Assembly: GCF_000001735.4 (NCBI RefSeq)
Contig: NC_003075.7
Span: forward strand, 4,775,001 to 4,839,000
DNA from: Arabidopsis thaliana
Taxonomy: Eukaryota; Streptophyta; Magnoliopsida; Brassicales; Brassicaceae
Direction of reading: 5' to 3'
DNA length: 64,000 nt
Below are positions 11,645 to 23,152 of the stretch, piece after piece; positions within the stretch are counted from its first letter, which is position 1; the number at the start of each line of letters is the position of its first letter. The translations under genes and the position numbers were made by a program. Under the pieces are notes generated by a model. That model made no database searches. It saw only the letters and a list, made by a program, of their open reading frames with translations, and was not told the DNA's origin.

Positions 11645-12662
11645 TTGTTGGAGTCAATACTTCATAAACACAAGGTTCCAGCTTGGTTCTCCAATGACCA
11701 ACACACCGATCGAAACACCATGAATGCTCCTACAAAGCTTCAGCTCAATCAAACCTCAGTTTACCAAATCAAACAAGAACTTATCACCTTTTCACTAAAT
11801 AATGAACTGGCTCGGAAACATATAGATAACTCAATAAGTAACCTTTATAATCAGGATCCCAGCGTTGCATCTTTAGCTAGTAGAGTCATCAATAACTCCA
11901 AAAATTTCTGTCTAGATCGGATAACGTGTCAAGCTCCAAACGTTGTTCTGACTCAGCCTTCTCGGAACTGCTCTCTAGGGTTTCTGGATTTTGACAGTTG
12001 TTTAGAATTGTTTGGCCGGAAAGCAACGACCATAACTCCTTGAATATAACTTGGATCATAGTTTCGTTAATTGCTTTGGATTTCTAGGTTGGTAATGAAC
12101 GCGTCAGTACCTTTACTTTTCCGGCACAACTTCAGTTATGGTTTCCACGAGCCTCCAAATTTGCCTCCTCCACATTGCATTTAATTCCTTCTTACTCTTT
12201 CTTATTCTTCTCTTATACACCCATGATCTACTTCGGCTTTGCTCCACCACAACGCTCAAGGCTCTCCACAGCTACGACATGACCAAAAGGGCTCACCAAT
12301 GCTATCCACTACCTCAGTGTCGTCCTGTCTTCTCTTCTCTCCTCACGTCTTACTCTCAGGCCTCCCATTTCTCTCTCTTTTACGCTTTGTTCTCAACCTC
12401 AATTCCTACGACGTGTTACTCCCCCTGCTCCAGTTTGATTTATCTTTTCATCACAGATCCCAATTTGCTTACGCACTCAACAACCACTCATCAACTCAAC
12501 ACAAAGCGGCAACGTCACGACGGTAACTGCAACCATACAACAACGACGGCTCAATTGTCTCTCTCCTCTTCTTCAAATTGGTTGTTTAGTTTAGGTTTAG
12601 ATATTCCCGAGTTCCTCTTACGGCTAAACGACAGCTCAATTGTCATATATACCCCTACCTAA
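11645..12662 (+). other. Two unrecognised open frames (11645-12043 and 12138-12662)
   Basis: Frames of 132 and 174 residues in the same orientation. The first has no domain I recognise; the second is rich in Leu, Ser, Thr and His, as expected from translated pyrimidine-rich non-coding DNA. There is no clear splice structure or similarity to known families. They may be remnants of a decayed gene or chance frames. Listed only because they are long for this sequence composition. Confidence 0.2.
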
Positions 12663-13478
12663 TTAAAACAATTACACCAAAACCTAAACCTACTTCTCTT
12701 TCATTCCTCGACCTTACCCTAACAGAGACGGCGGCTACTTCTACTTCATTCCTCGACATTTACTTCGCCGGAGCTCTTCGCCGTATCTCTCGCAGGAAGC
12801 CACTCCTATCTCTTACCTTAATCCACTCTTCCTTGTTTCTTCTCGTACGTTCTCTCTCTCTCACTTTCCCCTTCTATCTCTCTCGTTTTGGACAAAGTTA
12901 GATTGATTGTTGTGGATCAGTTTCTTCTTGTGTACTTCGCTTTTTTAGTAGAAAATTTACTTTCTGCACGTGTTTTTGATTGGTGGGTATTGTCCTCTTT
13001 GATTGGATAAGTGTTTAAAATGATTGTCCAAGTTTGTATTTTCATAAGACTATTCACATAGATTAAACTTATATTGAACACAGTAGAATAAGCTTATGAT
13101 ATTGAGCCAGATTGTGTAGAAGATTTGTCTATGCTCAATGATAACTCAATGATATTACTTGATGTGATGATATTACTTGGATTAGATGCATTATTACAAT
13201 CTGGATTATGTGTAGACTAGTTTGATGCTTCTTGTTAACAAGTTTATTGCTTATTGCTTAAGACTTATTTAAGACTAGACTTCCATATTAATAGGTTCTA
13301 TCTCTCTGCCCCTATGCTTTACTTTACTGTTATCTCAATTTTTCTATGTATGAAGTATTGTTGTTGAAACCTGAAAGCTTCTACCTAATATGGTTCTCTT
13401 TTATGTGTCTCAAAGCTGAAACAAGTGAGAGCGATAATCAACTATCGAATCCAATGTGGAATTGATTAATTTAGATAA
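12663..13478 (+). other. Possible 5' leader and intron of a decayed gene
   Basis: 12700-12870 is pyrimidine-rich with CGCCGG and TCTCTCTCTC runs, like an Arabidopsis 5' UTR. The following DNA to the LINE boundary, and again after it (15116-15330), looks like AT-rich intron. An acceptor-like TTTTCAGGTCACTGAAGCAG is at about 15247. No coding exon is identified, so this stays an impression. Confidence 0.25.
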
Positions 13479-15104
13479 GTGCGGTCGCAAGATTTTGGTG
13501 GAGTTCGAATGGTGAATCTAGAGGTATGCACTGAATGGCTTGGAACAATTTGTGTAGTAGCAAATTGGAAAGTGGTTTAGGTTTTCGGAGTATAGATGAT
13601 TTTAATTCAGCTCTACTATCGAAATAGTTATGGCGTTTGATAACGGTTCCAGATTCTCTTTTTGCAAAGGTTTTCAAAAGGAGATATTATCGGAAATCCA
13701 ATCCTTTGAAAATATAAAATCATACTCTCCGTCTTATAAATGGAGAAGTATTTGTTCAGCTAGATCTCTGGTTAATAAAAGACTTATTAAAAGAGTCGAT
13801 TCAGGGGCATCCATCTCAGTTTGGAAGGATCTGTTGATTCCGGCTCAATTCCCGAGACTAGCAATAAGTAATGGTTCAATTATTGACCCATCTTTAAAAG
13901 TCCAACATTTAATAAATAGCCGGTCAAATTTTTGGAATAATGATCTCTTGAAGGAGCTTTTTGATCCGGAAGATGTCAAACTAATAAGTGCATTGCACTT
14001 GGGTGCGTCAACAAAAGAGGATACTCTAGGTTGGCATTTCACAAAATCTGGAAAATATACAGTTAAATCTGGTTATCATAGAGCAAGGTTAGAAAACTTG
14101 GAGGATAATTCATCTTTCATTGGCTATGAAATAAACGTTCTAAAAGCACATGCTTGGAAAGTGCAATGTCCACCTAAGTTACGCCATTTTTTGTGGCAAA
14201 CATTGTCAGGTTGTGTCCCTGTCACAGAGAATTTACATAAAAGAGGTATAAATTGTGATACATGATTTGTCAGATGTATCGCTATTACGGAAACAATAAA
14301 CCATACCCTTTTCCAATGTCATCCGGCGAGACATATATGGGCTCTCTCAAAGATTCCTATGGTTCCAGGAATTTTTTCTACGGATTTTATTTTTATGAAT
14401 TTGGATCACTTATTCTCAAGAATACCTTCAGAATTTGATTCATCTTCATTTCCATGGAAAATGTGGTATATTTGGAAAGCAAGGAACGAGAAAATATTTG
14501 AAAATGTGGATAAAGATCCGTTAGACGTATTATGTTTAGCAGAAAAAGAGGCACAATCATGGCAGTTAGCTCAATACCAAAAATAAGGGTTTCATGGGAT
14601 CGGAAAAACAAATTCGGGTTCAAAATAAATCACACGATAATATTTATTCTGGTTTTCGTTGTTTTGTGCACGGATCTTGAAAATGAAGCGATAAGTTTTC
14701 TGGATTAGGGTGGTTTTGCATATCATCAAATGGAGACTCGCCAACCATGGGAGCTGCTAATCTTCATAGAAGTCTTTCTCCACTCCATACAGAAGTCGAA
14801 GCTCTACTCTTGGCGATGAAGTGTATGATTGGTGCCGACAACCAAGAAGTAGCATTTTTTACAGACTGTTCAGACCTGGTGAAGATGGTGTCTTTCCCAA
14901 CCAAATGGCCAGCGTTTTCAACTTATTTGGAGGAATTCAAGACCGATAAGGAAGAATTCACAAGATTTTCTTTATCTTTAATTTCTCGAACTGCAAGTGT
15001 AAAGGCGGACAATTCGTACTGAACCGCTTCATATCTTTTTTGTAAACAATTTTCCTCAGAATTGGCTCTTTTGAGCTCTAAATAAAATCTGATGACAAAA
15101 AAAA
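13479..15104 (+). mobile_element. LINE (non-LTR) 3' fragment with RT zinc-binding and RNase H remnants
   Basis: Reading across frames gives the typical order of a plant L1-type LINE 3' end. A post-RT segment (ARFWWSSNGESRG, then WNNLCSSKLESGLGFRSIDDF near 13541-13600) is followed by the zf-RVT domain (HAWKVQCPPKLRHFLWQTLSG near 14150-14212 and HTLFQCHPARHIWAL near 14300-14345). An RNase H segment (SPLHTEVEALLLAMKC) starts near 14770. TGA or TAG stops at 13531, 13625 and 14263, plus frameshifts near 13690 and before 14747, show it is dead. It ends in a poly-A run at 15096-15104. The hexamer AGATAA occurs at both edges (13473-13478, 15104-15109) and may be a short target duplication. Confidence 0.85.
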
Positions 15105-15890
15105 GATAACTTTTGTAGTATCATTCTCATTGCAAAGATCTTAGCTTGTAGTTTGTATGTTCTGTGTATGGTTTCCTTATCAGTTTTAAAGACTTTAGTG
15201 TTTCAATGATGTTTCCAACTTTAAATTCTCTTCCTTGCTTGATATTTTCAGGTCACTGAAGCAGACAATTTGTTTCAGATAGTGGAGAGTTTCCGCTATA
15301 TCCTCCTTTAGCTACACAAGTCAATTTCGTTGGCAATATCTTTTTTTTTGGCAATATTTTTTTTCATTGCATTTTTTTGTAAAATTATTGAGGGTTATTA
15401 TTCCATTTAATTATATATATAGATATATTATTTTCTTAAATAATTACTAAAATTTATAATATGTTATTTGTTTTTTAAAAAATCACATATAATCATATTT
15501 AGAATATTCCTCTAACGACATCGTCGGGGGTCTGAGTCCTAGTTTTATGTAAAATCAAAAGAAATTAGATATAAAAACAAATAAAAGTGAAAGATAAATT
15601 ATATATTTAAATTTAATGTAGGTAAAGAGTGTTTATAAAATTAGCAATTAATTGAATGTAATTTCATAAAAATAATATTTAATTAAAATATTAATTTAAG
15701 ATAATATCTTCTTAAAATAGATTTTGTAAGCACTAAAAACTAAATAATATTTATTTTAAGGATTTTTCCTCCAAAAACTCTATTAAAATGTATATATAGA
15801 TTTAGTAAGGATAGTGAGATTTTCTCAAAGATAATTAGTAGTCGATAACAATTTTCGATCGAGATTCAAATTAGATGGCCAATATAAAGG
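15105..15890. other. AT-rich spacer after the LINE
   Basis: No coding sequence. Long A/T runs and ATAT microsatellite-like stretches dominate (15350-15830). Confidence 0.5.
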
Positions 15891-15904
15891 AAACCAAAAA
15901 TTAA

Positions 15905-16040
15905 CAGCCCTATTAAAGCCCAATATAATTTCTAGTGAGTTATGTACCTATGTTATTAGCCATCCCGCCACGACTCCTTAGGGTTTCTCTCTCGCAGATA
16001 ATTTTCTCCATCTCTACCCATCTAGGATTCTCCAGATTGT
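15905..16040 (+). promoter_or_regulatory. Site II / telo-box promoter and 5' leader exon
   Basis: AGCCCTA and AGCCCAATA words (15906-15926) are site II-like elements, and TAGGGTTT at 15980-15987 is a telo box. In Arabidopsis this pair marks ribosomal-protein and other growth-related promoters. The leader ends at a donor-like TTGTAAGTTCG (16038-16048), so a long intron in the 5' UTR would connect it to the coding exons at 17305. The connection is inferred from orientation and splice signals. Confidence 0.5.
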
Positions 16041-17304
16041 AAGTTCGTTTATTTTATCGTCAATTTCTTCTTGATTCCGTTTATGAGTAGGATAAAGCTG
16101 ATGATGTTCTTTGCTATAACATGTTCTTCTGCTATCATAATTTTAGTTTTTGGCTTTTCTCATGCTTGTACGAATAGTCATTGACTTAAGACTTAGACCT
16201 ATGGGCCATTTGACACAGACATGTTCTAACATTGTCTATATATGTATATGATTTTGAGTTCCAACTCTTTGGTAAGATTCTAGGAAAAATCTATTGCGTT
16301 TTATTTGAAGTCTTGTTGTGAGTAATTGTAACTATGTTAAGTCTTGTTGTTAATTCTAAAGACGTTACTAGTAACTGTGTTTTTTTGTTGCTGATTTTAC
16401 TCATTAATTGTTTCATCAGGATGTTGTTGTTGCTGCAGCATTCCTAGTCTGATTGATGTAATTCTGTTGCTACCAAAATCATCTTGACTCTTTAATTCTG
16501 TTTCTGTGCAACCTTCTTAACTCTTACTGACTTTGACTTTGATCCGCGAGCTAAGCTTAAGGTCTGAATGAGTAATACGCTTATGTGTAGACTTTTATGT
16601 TTTTATGACTTTTAAGAATTCAACACTTAAGATTATGTGTAGACCATCTCTATGAGAATCTTAAGCAGCTTGTAAGTGAGGTTTTTGCCATGAGTCTCTA
16701 TTGTGGTTGTATCTTTCTGTAACAATTTGAGCTCTTAGGTTCTTTCTACTTCATGATTTGTTGCTTAGTGTTTGTACATGTTAGTAGTTTGAGATTATGT
16801 TGATTTCTATAGAGTTGGTTATTTGAAAGGCGATTTTGGTGTAGTAATTTCTGATAAATCAAAAGTTTTTTTTTTCTTTGTGGGTTTGAGATTTTATCAA
16901 ATCTTCTTTTGGTCTGTGGAGAAGAGAAGTCAGAGGTTCTTTAAGTTTTGCTGCTTTCAGCTTTGATAATGTCGTTTCTATGGTCTCTTCTCTAGTTGTA
17001 TTAAAGGGTTTTGTTTTGTTGTTTCGTTTTCAGCTTTGTTCGTGTAGGAGAGCAAGTCTTTGGAGTTGTTCACGTCTTTGTTCATTCAACGACAGTTTTA
17101 TTGTGAGTGGCTTCTTTATTGTTCATTGTTATTTAAGCAGAGTCTTGGTTTATATATTGAGTCAATTGTGTCTCTTTAGAATCATCTTTCATAACACTTT
17201 CCTTTTTGTTTTCGTAAACTGCATATCATCTTATACTAATCTATTTGACTTTATCTATGCAGCTGCAGTATTGAATTCTATCAGCTTGTTTACCTCACCT
17301 ATCA

Positions 17305-17854
17305 ATGTCAACTATCCATGGTAGTGATGTGAGTATCTTCCCCTCTAAACTCATATTTAGTTAATGCTTCTCTGTAATTTAGTTTGATTTTTTATATATG
17401 AAACTAAGAGTCTTGCCTGGAGTGATGAGCAAACTCGTTTGTATCTTCAACTGAGATTTGATGAGAAGCTTAAAGGAAATATAAGAAAACACATTGTGAA
17501 TGAGGCTGGGAGACAGTCCATAATAGATAAGTTTTATGAAGTGTATGGGGTAAGACATCAATGGAAAAAATTTGGGAGCAAATTTACCACTTGCAAGAAG
17601 CAGTACGAAGCTTTCAGGAAACTGACTCACAATAGAACCGGACTTGGTTATTTTGCAAATGGGTTCATTGACATGTTTGAGGATTCGTGGAACGAGCGGT
17701 GTAAGGTCAATAACTCAATATTAAGCTTCTTCTATTGGTTTATGAGTCCATTAGTGTTTCTGATTAGTGTTCTTTTGTTGTTCTCATTGTTTGTTTTCAG
17801 GAATGGCCTGGAGGTAGGAAAATAAGTCAGCGGATTGAATTGTGGTATTATTAA
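17305..17854 (+). CDS. Short Myb/SANT-like DNA-binding domain protein
   Basis: Three exons give an open frame of 124 residues: 17305-17328 (MSTIHGSD), 17409-17705 and 17801-17854, with GT-AG borders and matching phases. The middle exon is almost entirely the Myb/SANT-like domain of the Myb_DNA-bind_3 type (Pfam PF12776): AWSDEQTRLYLQLRFDEKL, then WKKFGSKFTTCKKQYEAF, then FEDSWNERCKEWPGGRK. Family members bind DNA or act with Harbinger-type transposases and are usually around 300 residues; this one stops just after the domain. The last ~10 codons lie in a 74-bp segment that is nearly identical to part of the NRPC11 5' UTR intron (23582-23655), so the original C-terminus was probably replaced. 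It could be a truncated gene or a pseudogene. Confidence 0.6.
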
Positions 17855-17896
17855 ATTGCTAGACTTTGGAGTTGGTTTTATTATTAAACCAAAGTC
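17823..17896 (+). repeat. 74-bp segment shared with the NRPC11 leader intron (copy 1)
   Basis: Ungapped match to 23582-23655 with about three base differences, starting TAAGTCAG and ending ACCAAAGTC in both. Here it supplies the end of the Myb/SANT-like frame and its TAA stop. Confidence 0.85.
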
Positions 17897-18482
17897 GATT
17901 TAATTCAATTGAAAATATACCAAATTATTTAATTGAGATTAAAATTTGGTTATTAGATTAAATCATGGATTATTATTGGAATATAATAATCTTGATCGGT
18001 TAATCTAAACCATTGCAGATTAAGATCGTCGTTGATCCGCGTTAAGCTTCATTCTCTATACGATGTCTTACCTCCTAGAGACTTCACCTAAATTAATCGG
18101 AGCGTGTTGTGATGTTTTAGGTAGTAGAATTGATTCCATTTGTGATGAAGTTGTGTCACATAATTTCAGTGGGGAGTTTTTTTTATAGTGAATTTTAAAC
18201 CACAAAAATCTTCACTTGTTGCTATTCTCTCATTAGGGATTAGGTTTAGGGACCAATTCAAAAAGTTTGTGAAAAGAGCACGAACATTGCTTTTGTCTTC
18301 GAAACTATAACAACTTCTTGGGTTAACTTGTTGCATTCAACTAGTGATTGGCCAATAATACTACTATTTAATAAGAGCTTACTGAAAAACTCGCCTATGA
18401 ACTTGTCTTACTGCAGTAAGTGAAGTAAGCATATCACTTCTGGGACTGTAGGAACTTGGGTGGTGGTGATACTCTAGTAGCA

Positions 18483-19109
18483 ATGACAACGGAAACGGAA
18501 AAGAAGAAGGGACCAACACAGATTCTTAAAACAGACAAGGCAACTAAACTTGTAAGATTTTTTCCTCCTTGAAGCACAAAAATCCTTGAATCAAAGCTAA
18601 AATCTAGATATTCTTTTTTAGCAATGAGATATATTTGTAAGTTGCTAACTTGCGTTCATATAATTTGGTTTCAATCTCACTGCTTTGAGTTTGTGCGTTT
18701 TGCAGGCTGAGAAGTAGGTTGCCAATATGACTAGGCCCACAGAGGATGATCCTATTGAGATTGCACAAGAAGAACGGCCACACAGATGAACGCAAATATC
18801 TTTTTACATGTTAATTGGCATTTTGTTTGAGAAACGGAAGCTGAATATAAGTATCGTTGTAACCTCTATGTTAGGCTTGGACTTGGTGCTCAAGTGTCAC
18901 GACAAAAAAAGCGTAGACCCTCAGACGACCCTCTCGATCAGAAACTAGAAGCCAAGTTTGCTGCAGGGAAAAGAAAAAATGCAAGATTGGTTGCAGAATC
19001 TGCTGGTTCTAGTAAGAATGCCGGTGATGACAATGAGGATGGTGATGAATCAGAAAGCAAAAGCCAAGCATTTGGTATGAAAAAGAAAAATACAAGTACG
19101 CCTCATTAG
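18483..19109 (+). pseudogene. Decayed three-exon host gene for a small charged protein (DUF3245-like)
   Basis: Exon 1, 18483-18551, encodes MTTETEKKKGPTQILKTDKA and three more residues. Exon 2, 18706-18785, begins AEK then hits TAG at 18715, where the context suggests an original Trp, and continues NMTRPTEDDP. Exon 3, 18875-19109, encodes LGLGAQVSRQKKRRPSDDPL, a Lys/Arg-rich stretch and an acidic tail (DDNEDGDESES). Phases agree across both introns, but the donor after exon 2 reads CAG|AT instead of CAG|GT. The protein resembles a short plant/fungal nuclear protein family of unknown function that I associate with DUF3245; the name is tentative. Two independent lesions suggest a pseudogene. 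Confidence 0.55.
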
Positions 19110-19439
19110 AGTTTGTGATGTACAATATGGTTAAAAGTCATGGCCTTGACATCTATTTCTTTTTGCGCAACAGATATTTTACATAAATCATATGGCTTTT
19201 GCTTTATTGTATAACTTTAAAATCTCTACGTCTTTGATATATGATACTTAGAATATTCTCCATATAATACTCTACCAGAAAATAAAGAGATTCATACCGA
19301 TATCACTTGGACCATTTCTAAAGATCCGTCATTTTGGAAACAATATCAGAAATGAAGAAAAACCTTCTCTAACGTAAATCGAAAATAGGTAATTTAATTA
19401 CCGTAATTAATAATAATACCAATTTGAACAAATATCTTT

Positions 19440-20450
19440 TGCACTTCTGAAACGGTTGCGTCTTTTTATCCTAATTTTCGTTAAAATATATACGTTTATG
19501 TTTTTACGGCTGTTTTTTTTGTCACATTTTTTCGTTAAAATATTTATGATATTTTTTTGAATGTTATTTTGTTTGACTACAATAGTATCTTTTCGCAGAT
19601 AAATGGTTGCGTGCGTCTTTTTATCGCAATTTTTTGTTAAAATATTTACGGTTGTGGCTTTTTATTGCATCTTTTCGTTAAATTATTTATTGTTATCTTT
19701 TTTGACAGTTATGTTTTTTCAACTACAGTCATATCTTTTCAGTTTAGGGTTGTGTTTTTTTATCGCATCATTTTGCTAAAATATTTACGATTTTTTTTTT
19801 TGATAGTTATATTTGTTCAAAATACAATTGTATCTTTTCAGTTTGCGATTGTGTCTTTATTGTTGCATATATTCATTTAAAGTTACGTCTCTACATTATA
19901 TTTCTTTGCATTTCTTTTCACTACTTTCCGTATAAACAAAGTTGTTTATTTAAATGTTTATGATTTTTGAACTCTATATATTTGTCTTTCTTCCTAACCA
20001 TATTTTGTTCATTCACACATATTATTTGTTTTATGATGAATTAAAAAATGATAATCTGGAAAATGGCTCCAAATTCTTTACTCTCTAAACTATTTATAAA
20101 CATACTTACATACATCATTTTAATATGAAAGAAATTGCTCTAATTCTTGATCTAACCAAAGTTTTTTGGAATCTAATAGCAATAACAATCTCAATAAATG
20201 TCTTTTGCATTTCTAAACGGTTGCGTTTTTACCGCAACTTTTCATTAAAATATTTAAAATTTGTTTTACGGTCGTGTTTTTTTTGTCAAATATTTTTAAA
20301 ATATTTATGGTTATGTTTTCGGACAGTTATACTTGTGTAACTATAGCCGTATCTATTTGATTCTGAATGGTTGTATCTTTTTATCGTAACTTTTTATTAA
20401 TATTATTTGCGGTTGTATCTTTTTATCGTTATTTTTGTTAATTGCATATT
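19440..20450. repeat. Degenerate tandem repeat rich in GGTTGCGTCTTTTTATCGCA
   Basis: A core of roughly 60-75 bases (GTTGCGTCTTTTTATCGCAA, then TTTTCGTTAAAATATTTACG) recurs in diverged form near 19453, 19525, 19606, 19665, 19750, 20218, 20285, 20365 and 20412. Spacing is irregular and the copies have decayed. No protein is encoded; the short frames inside are translations of the repeat. The family is not recognised. Confidence 0.6.
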
Positions 20451-20514
20451 TTGGTAAAACTTATGTAATAATTCGAATATTTGAATTATTATTATAATAA
20501 TTTAATACATAAAT

Positions 20515-21025
20515 ATTAGGCTTGGGCGTTTGATTATGCTGTTCTAGCCTCTTAGGATCCATAAGGGAACCAAAAAAGTTTCGGTTCGGTTCAGATACTT
20601 AGAAAGAGAGCCGACAAATTACCAAATTCTAATAGATATCGGTTCGGTTTTGATCATTTTACTCAAAATACCAAAAAAAGAAACGAAAAATATCCGAAAC
20701 TTTTTTACCAAAATAATAATGGTCCAAAATATTAAAAAATTAACAAAACTTTTTTGGGTGATAGGTTTTTTAAAAATGTATTGGCTTAGATGTAGTTTTG
20801 TATAGAGTTGACCAAATATTTTTTGGTTCGATTTGGGTATCCATAGATATCCGTTTCGGTTTGCGTATACCGTATATCCAATATCCAATATCCAATGGAT
20901 AGTTTGACTGAGATTCAACAGGAGTATTTAGTGGTATCTTGATACGAACCGGAACCCTTTTTCAGCTTGGTTTGGTTTGGTTCTTTGGTTCCGGTTTTTA
21001 TGCCTTGATCGTTCTAACTTCTATC
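20515..21025. mobile_element. GGTTCGGTT-rich non-autonomous element (MITE-like)
   Basis: Starts near GCTTGGGCGTTTGATTATGC and is full of GGTTCGGTT, TATCCGAAAC, TATCCAATATCCAA and GGTTTGGTTTGG words, a composition typical of short dispersed elements of Brassicaceae genomes. Similar wording occurs at 26859-27215. The ends are not sharply defined and no target duplication was found. Confidence 0.4.
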
Positions 21026-21086
21026 GTTAAGTGAAGTAGTGGTTACTTTTCAAGAAATTTTACAAAGCCGAAATACTAAAAAATTT

Positions 21087-22936
21087 GGGGTCGATTGGTA
21101 ACGACTGTTATATTTGGCTATACAGACTTTGACTATAGAAATTTTGGTTGTAGAGAATTTGGCTGTAAAGACTTTGACTTTAAAAACTTTGGCTGTTAAA
21201 GTATGATTGGAACTAAAAACTGTAGAAACTGTTACTATTATTTTTACAATATATATTTAGAATTGTGAATTATTTGAAAATGAGTTTTGTGATAATATAC
21301 TAACAAAATTAATTTATTATAAGTTTTAGAAAAATACAAAATAAAATAAATAGATAAATATACTCAAATCTCAGTAAATAAAAAATATATTTAATCCATA
21401 TAAAGATCTGATTAGGTGTTTTGGATCAATGAACTATCACTGTGATGCAATTGATGCAAAAAAATAATGAAAACTGGATCTCTAAAAAGTGAAAATAGAA
21501 AGATGATTATTAATTAATCAAAATATTTTTGAGTTAAATTACTTATTGATAGAGAAATTGTTTTTCATTTGTCATGGAGAAAACGAAAAGAAAAAAAAAA
21601 GAAAAACAGATTTTATTTTATTATTTGTTTTATAGCCCAAAAAGTCTCACATTGTGACTTTAAAAAACTGAACCTGAATTGAATAAAATAAAGCAGTTAA
21701 TTTATTTTCCATCATCCGGGAGTGTGAGAGAGTTCTCTCTCTTATCTCTCTAATATCTTTTAGAGAGAGAGCCACATCCAAGTTTCTTTTGATGTTCCAC
21801 AAAATCCATTAACGTCGTCCAGTTTCTTAACGCTGGCTTTGAGTCTGACATCCACCGGCTTCTCATGCAGTAGTTGGTCAGCTTCTTTCACGGCATCATC
21901 TGGCTTTGTTAGCAGAGATGTCCGATCCGCCGTCCGTCAATGCTTTTCACAGCGTTTGTCAGCTTGCTTCTGGCATCCGTCGGCTTCTTAAGCGACGGTT
22001 GGCTGGCTTTGGGGTTTTGTTTTTATTTTCGTTTTCTCTCGATTCATTTTGCTTTAGTTTGTTTGGATTTAGTTTGCGTTTTAATCCTTTGATTTGACTG
22101 CATAATTCTCTGATCCTTCTTTGTTTAAAGAGCTTAATTCGATTTTCAAGCTAATTTTCTCAATTTTAAAAATCGGATTTGAAGTTGCGGATTGGAGTTG
22201 TCGTTGGATTGATTTTAACGTAATTGAGGCTAATTTCTTCTTACCAAAGCATGTGAATCGTTTTATCTTTCCTGTTTTTTAGGTTTAATAATGGAAGCCT
22301 TGTCAGCTTATCTTTTAAGTCGATGATCCCGGAATTCATGAACTGCGTTTATCCATGGAAGATTTCAATTTTGCAGATCTAACGGCGAAGTTTGTTTGGG
22401 ATTCTCTGAATTTGGTGGTGATGTTCATCGGATATTGTTGAGCCTTGATGTATTGATGCTCGTTACGACTTTTTCCGGTGACTAAGAATTCCTTTCGGTT
22501 GCAAACTATGTCGGCTGACCGACGATGACCTAAAACTCCGACGTCTCACGTGTTATCATCATTGTCTCCTTTCGTGACACGTGTATCTGTGCTGGACATG
22601 ATCGACTCTTCCTTCAACCAGTGGTTTCATGAATTGTTGGGCTTATGTTTGTAATGGGCTTCTTTTTGCCGTCTCTGATACCGGGTTTGAATAACCGGTT
22701 TGAGCGTTTGTCTCTTTGTACTTGAAGTATTGTAAGATGTTATGCTTTTAATAAAAAAAACTTTTATGTGAAAAAAAAAAAAGAATAAAATAAACCAGTT
22801 ACCTCAGATTCCTTGGATACTTCAAAAATGTCGGTTTGCCTATGAATCATAGACTTTAAAAGCTTTTAAATTAAATAAAGTCCTTAAAGTGGGATTAGTA
22901 AATTTTTGGCTTTTAATTTTTGTTCCAATCAACCCC
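21087..22936. mobile_element. TIR element (MITE/Harbinger-like) split by a retroposon
   Basis: Terminal inverted repeats GGGGTCGATTGGTAAC (21087-21102) and the complement of TGTTCCAATCAACCCC (22921-22936) match at 13 of 16 positions. Internal DNA has short repeats of TTTGGCTGTAAAGACTTTGAC (21160-21200). Removing the retroposon at 21700-22782 plus one copy of its target duplication leaves an element of about 750 bp. There is no coding capacity. A target duplication for this outer element is not evident (TTT on the left, TAA on the right). The right end lies about 65 bp upstream of the NRPC11 promoter elements. Confidence 0.55.
21700..22782 (+). mobile_element. Poly-A retroposon (Sadhu-like) with 19-bp target duplication
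   Basis: The body of about 1083 bp ends in AATAAAAAAAACTTTTATGTG and a run of twelve A. It is flanked by a 19-base direct repeat, GAATAAAATAAA then G (left) or C (right) then CAGTTA, at 21681-21699 and 22783-22801. There is no intron and no convincing protein; the longest frame (63 residues at 21906) has no recognised domain. Size, non-coding nature, poly-A tail and long target duplication fit the Sadhu class of non-autonomous Arabidopsis retroposons mobilised by LINE machinery. A processed pseudogene of an unknown RNA is the alternative. Confidence 0.8.
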
Positions 22937-22973
22937 TAAGACACTCAAGAAAAGAAGAAGAAGCATAAAAAGA

Positions 22974-23152
22974 GGCCTAAATGCCCAGAGAATTAAACAA
23001 ATGGGCCTTAATATATAAACAAACATCAATCTCTCGCCGTCAAAGGTTACATCTATCGCCGTCAAAGGTTCCATCTATCGCCGCCGCTGAGACCGCCACT
23101 TTAGGCCGTCTCGTCCGCAATCTCCGTAACCAACACCACCCGCATCGCCTGG
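22974..23152 (+). promoter_or_regulatory. NRPC11 promoter and first leader exon
   Basis: AGGCCTAAATGCCC (22973-22986) and ATGGGCC (23001-23007) are site II-type boxes, followed by TATATAAA at 23012-23019. The leader exon runs to a donor GCCTG|GTAAGCTC at 23152/23153 and contains a repeated ATCTATCGCCGTCAAAGGTT unit. Splicing to 23886 (TTGCAG|CGAATTG) joins it to the start codon exon. Confidence 0.6.
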
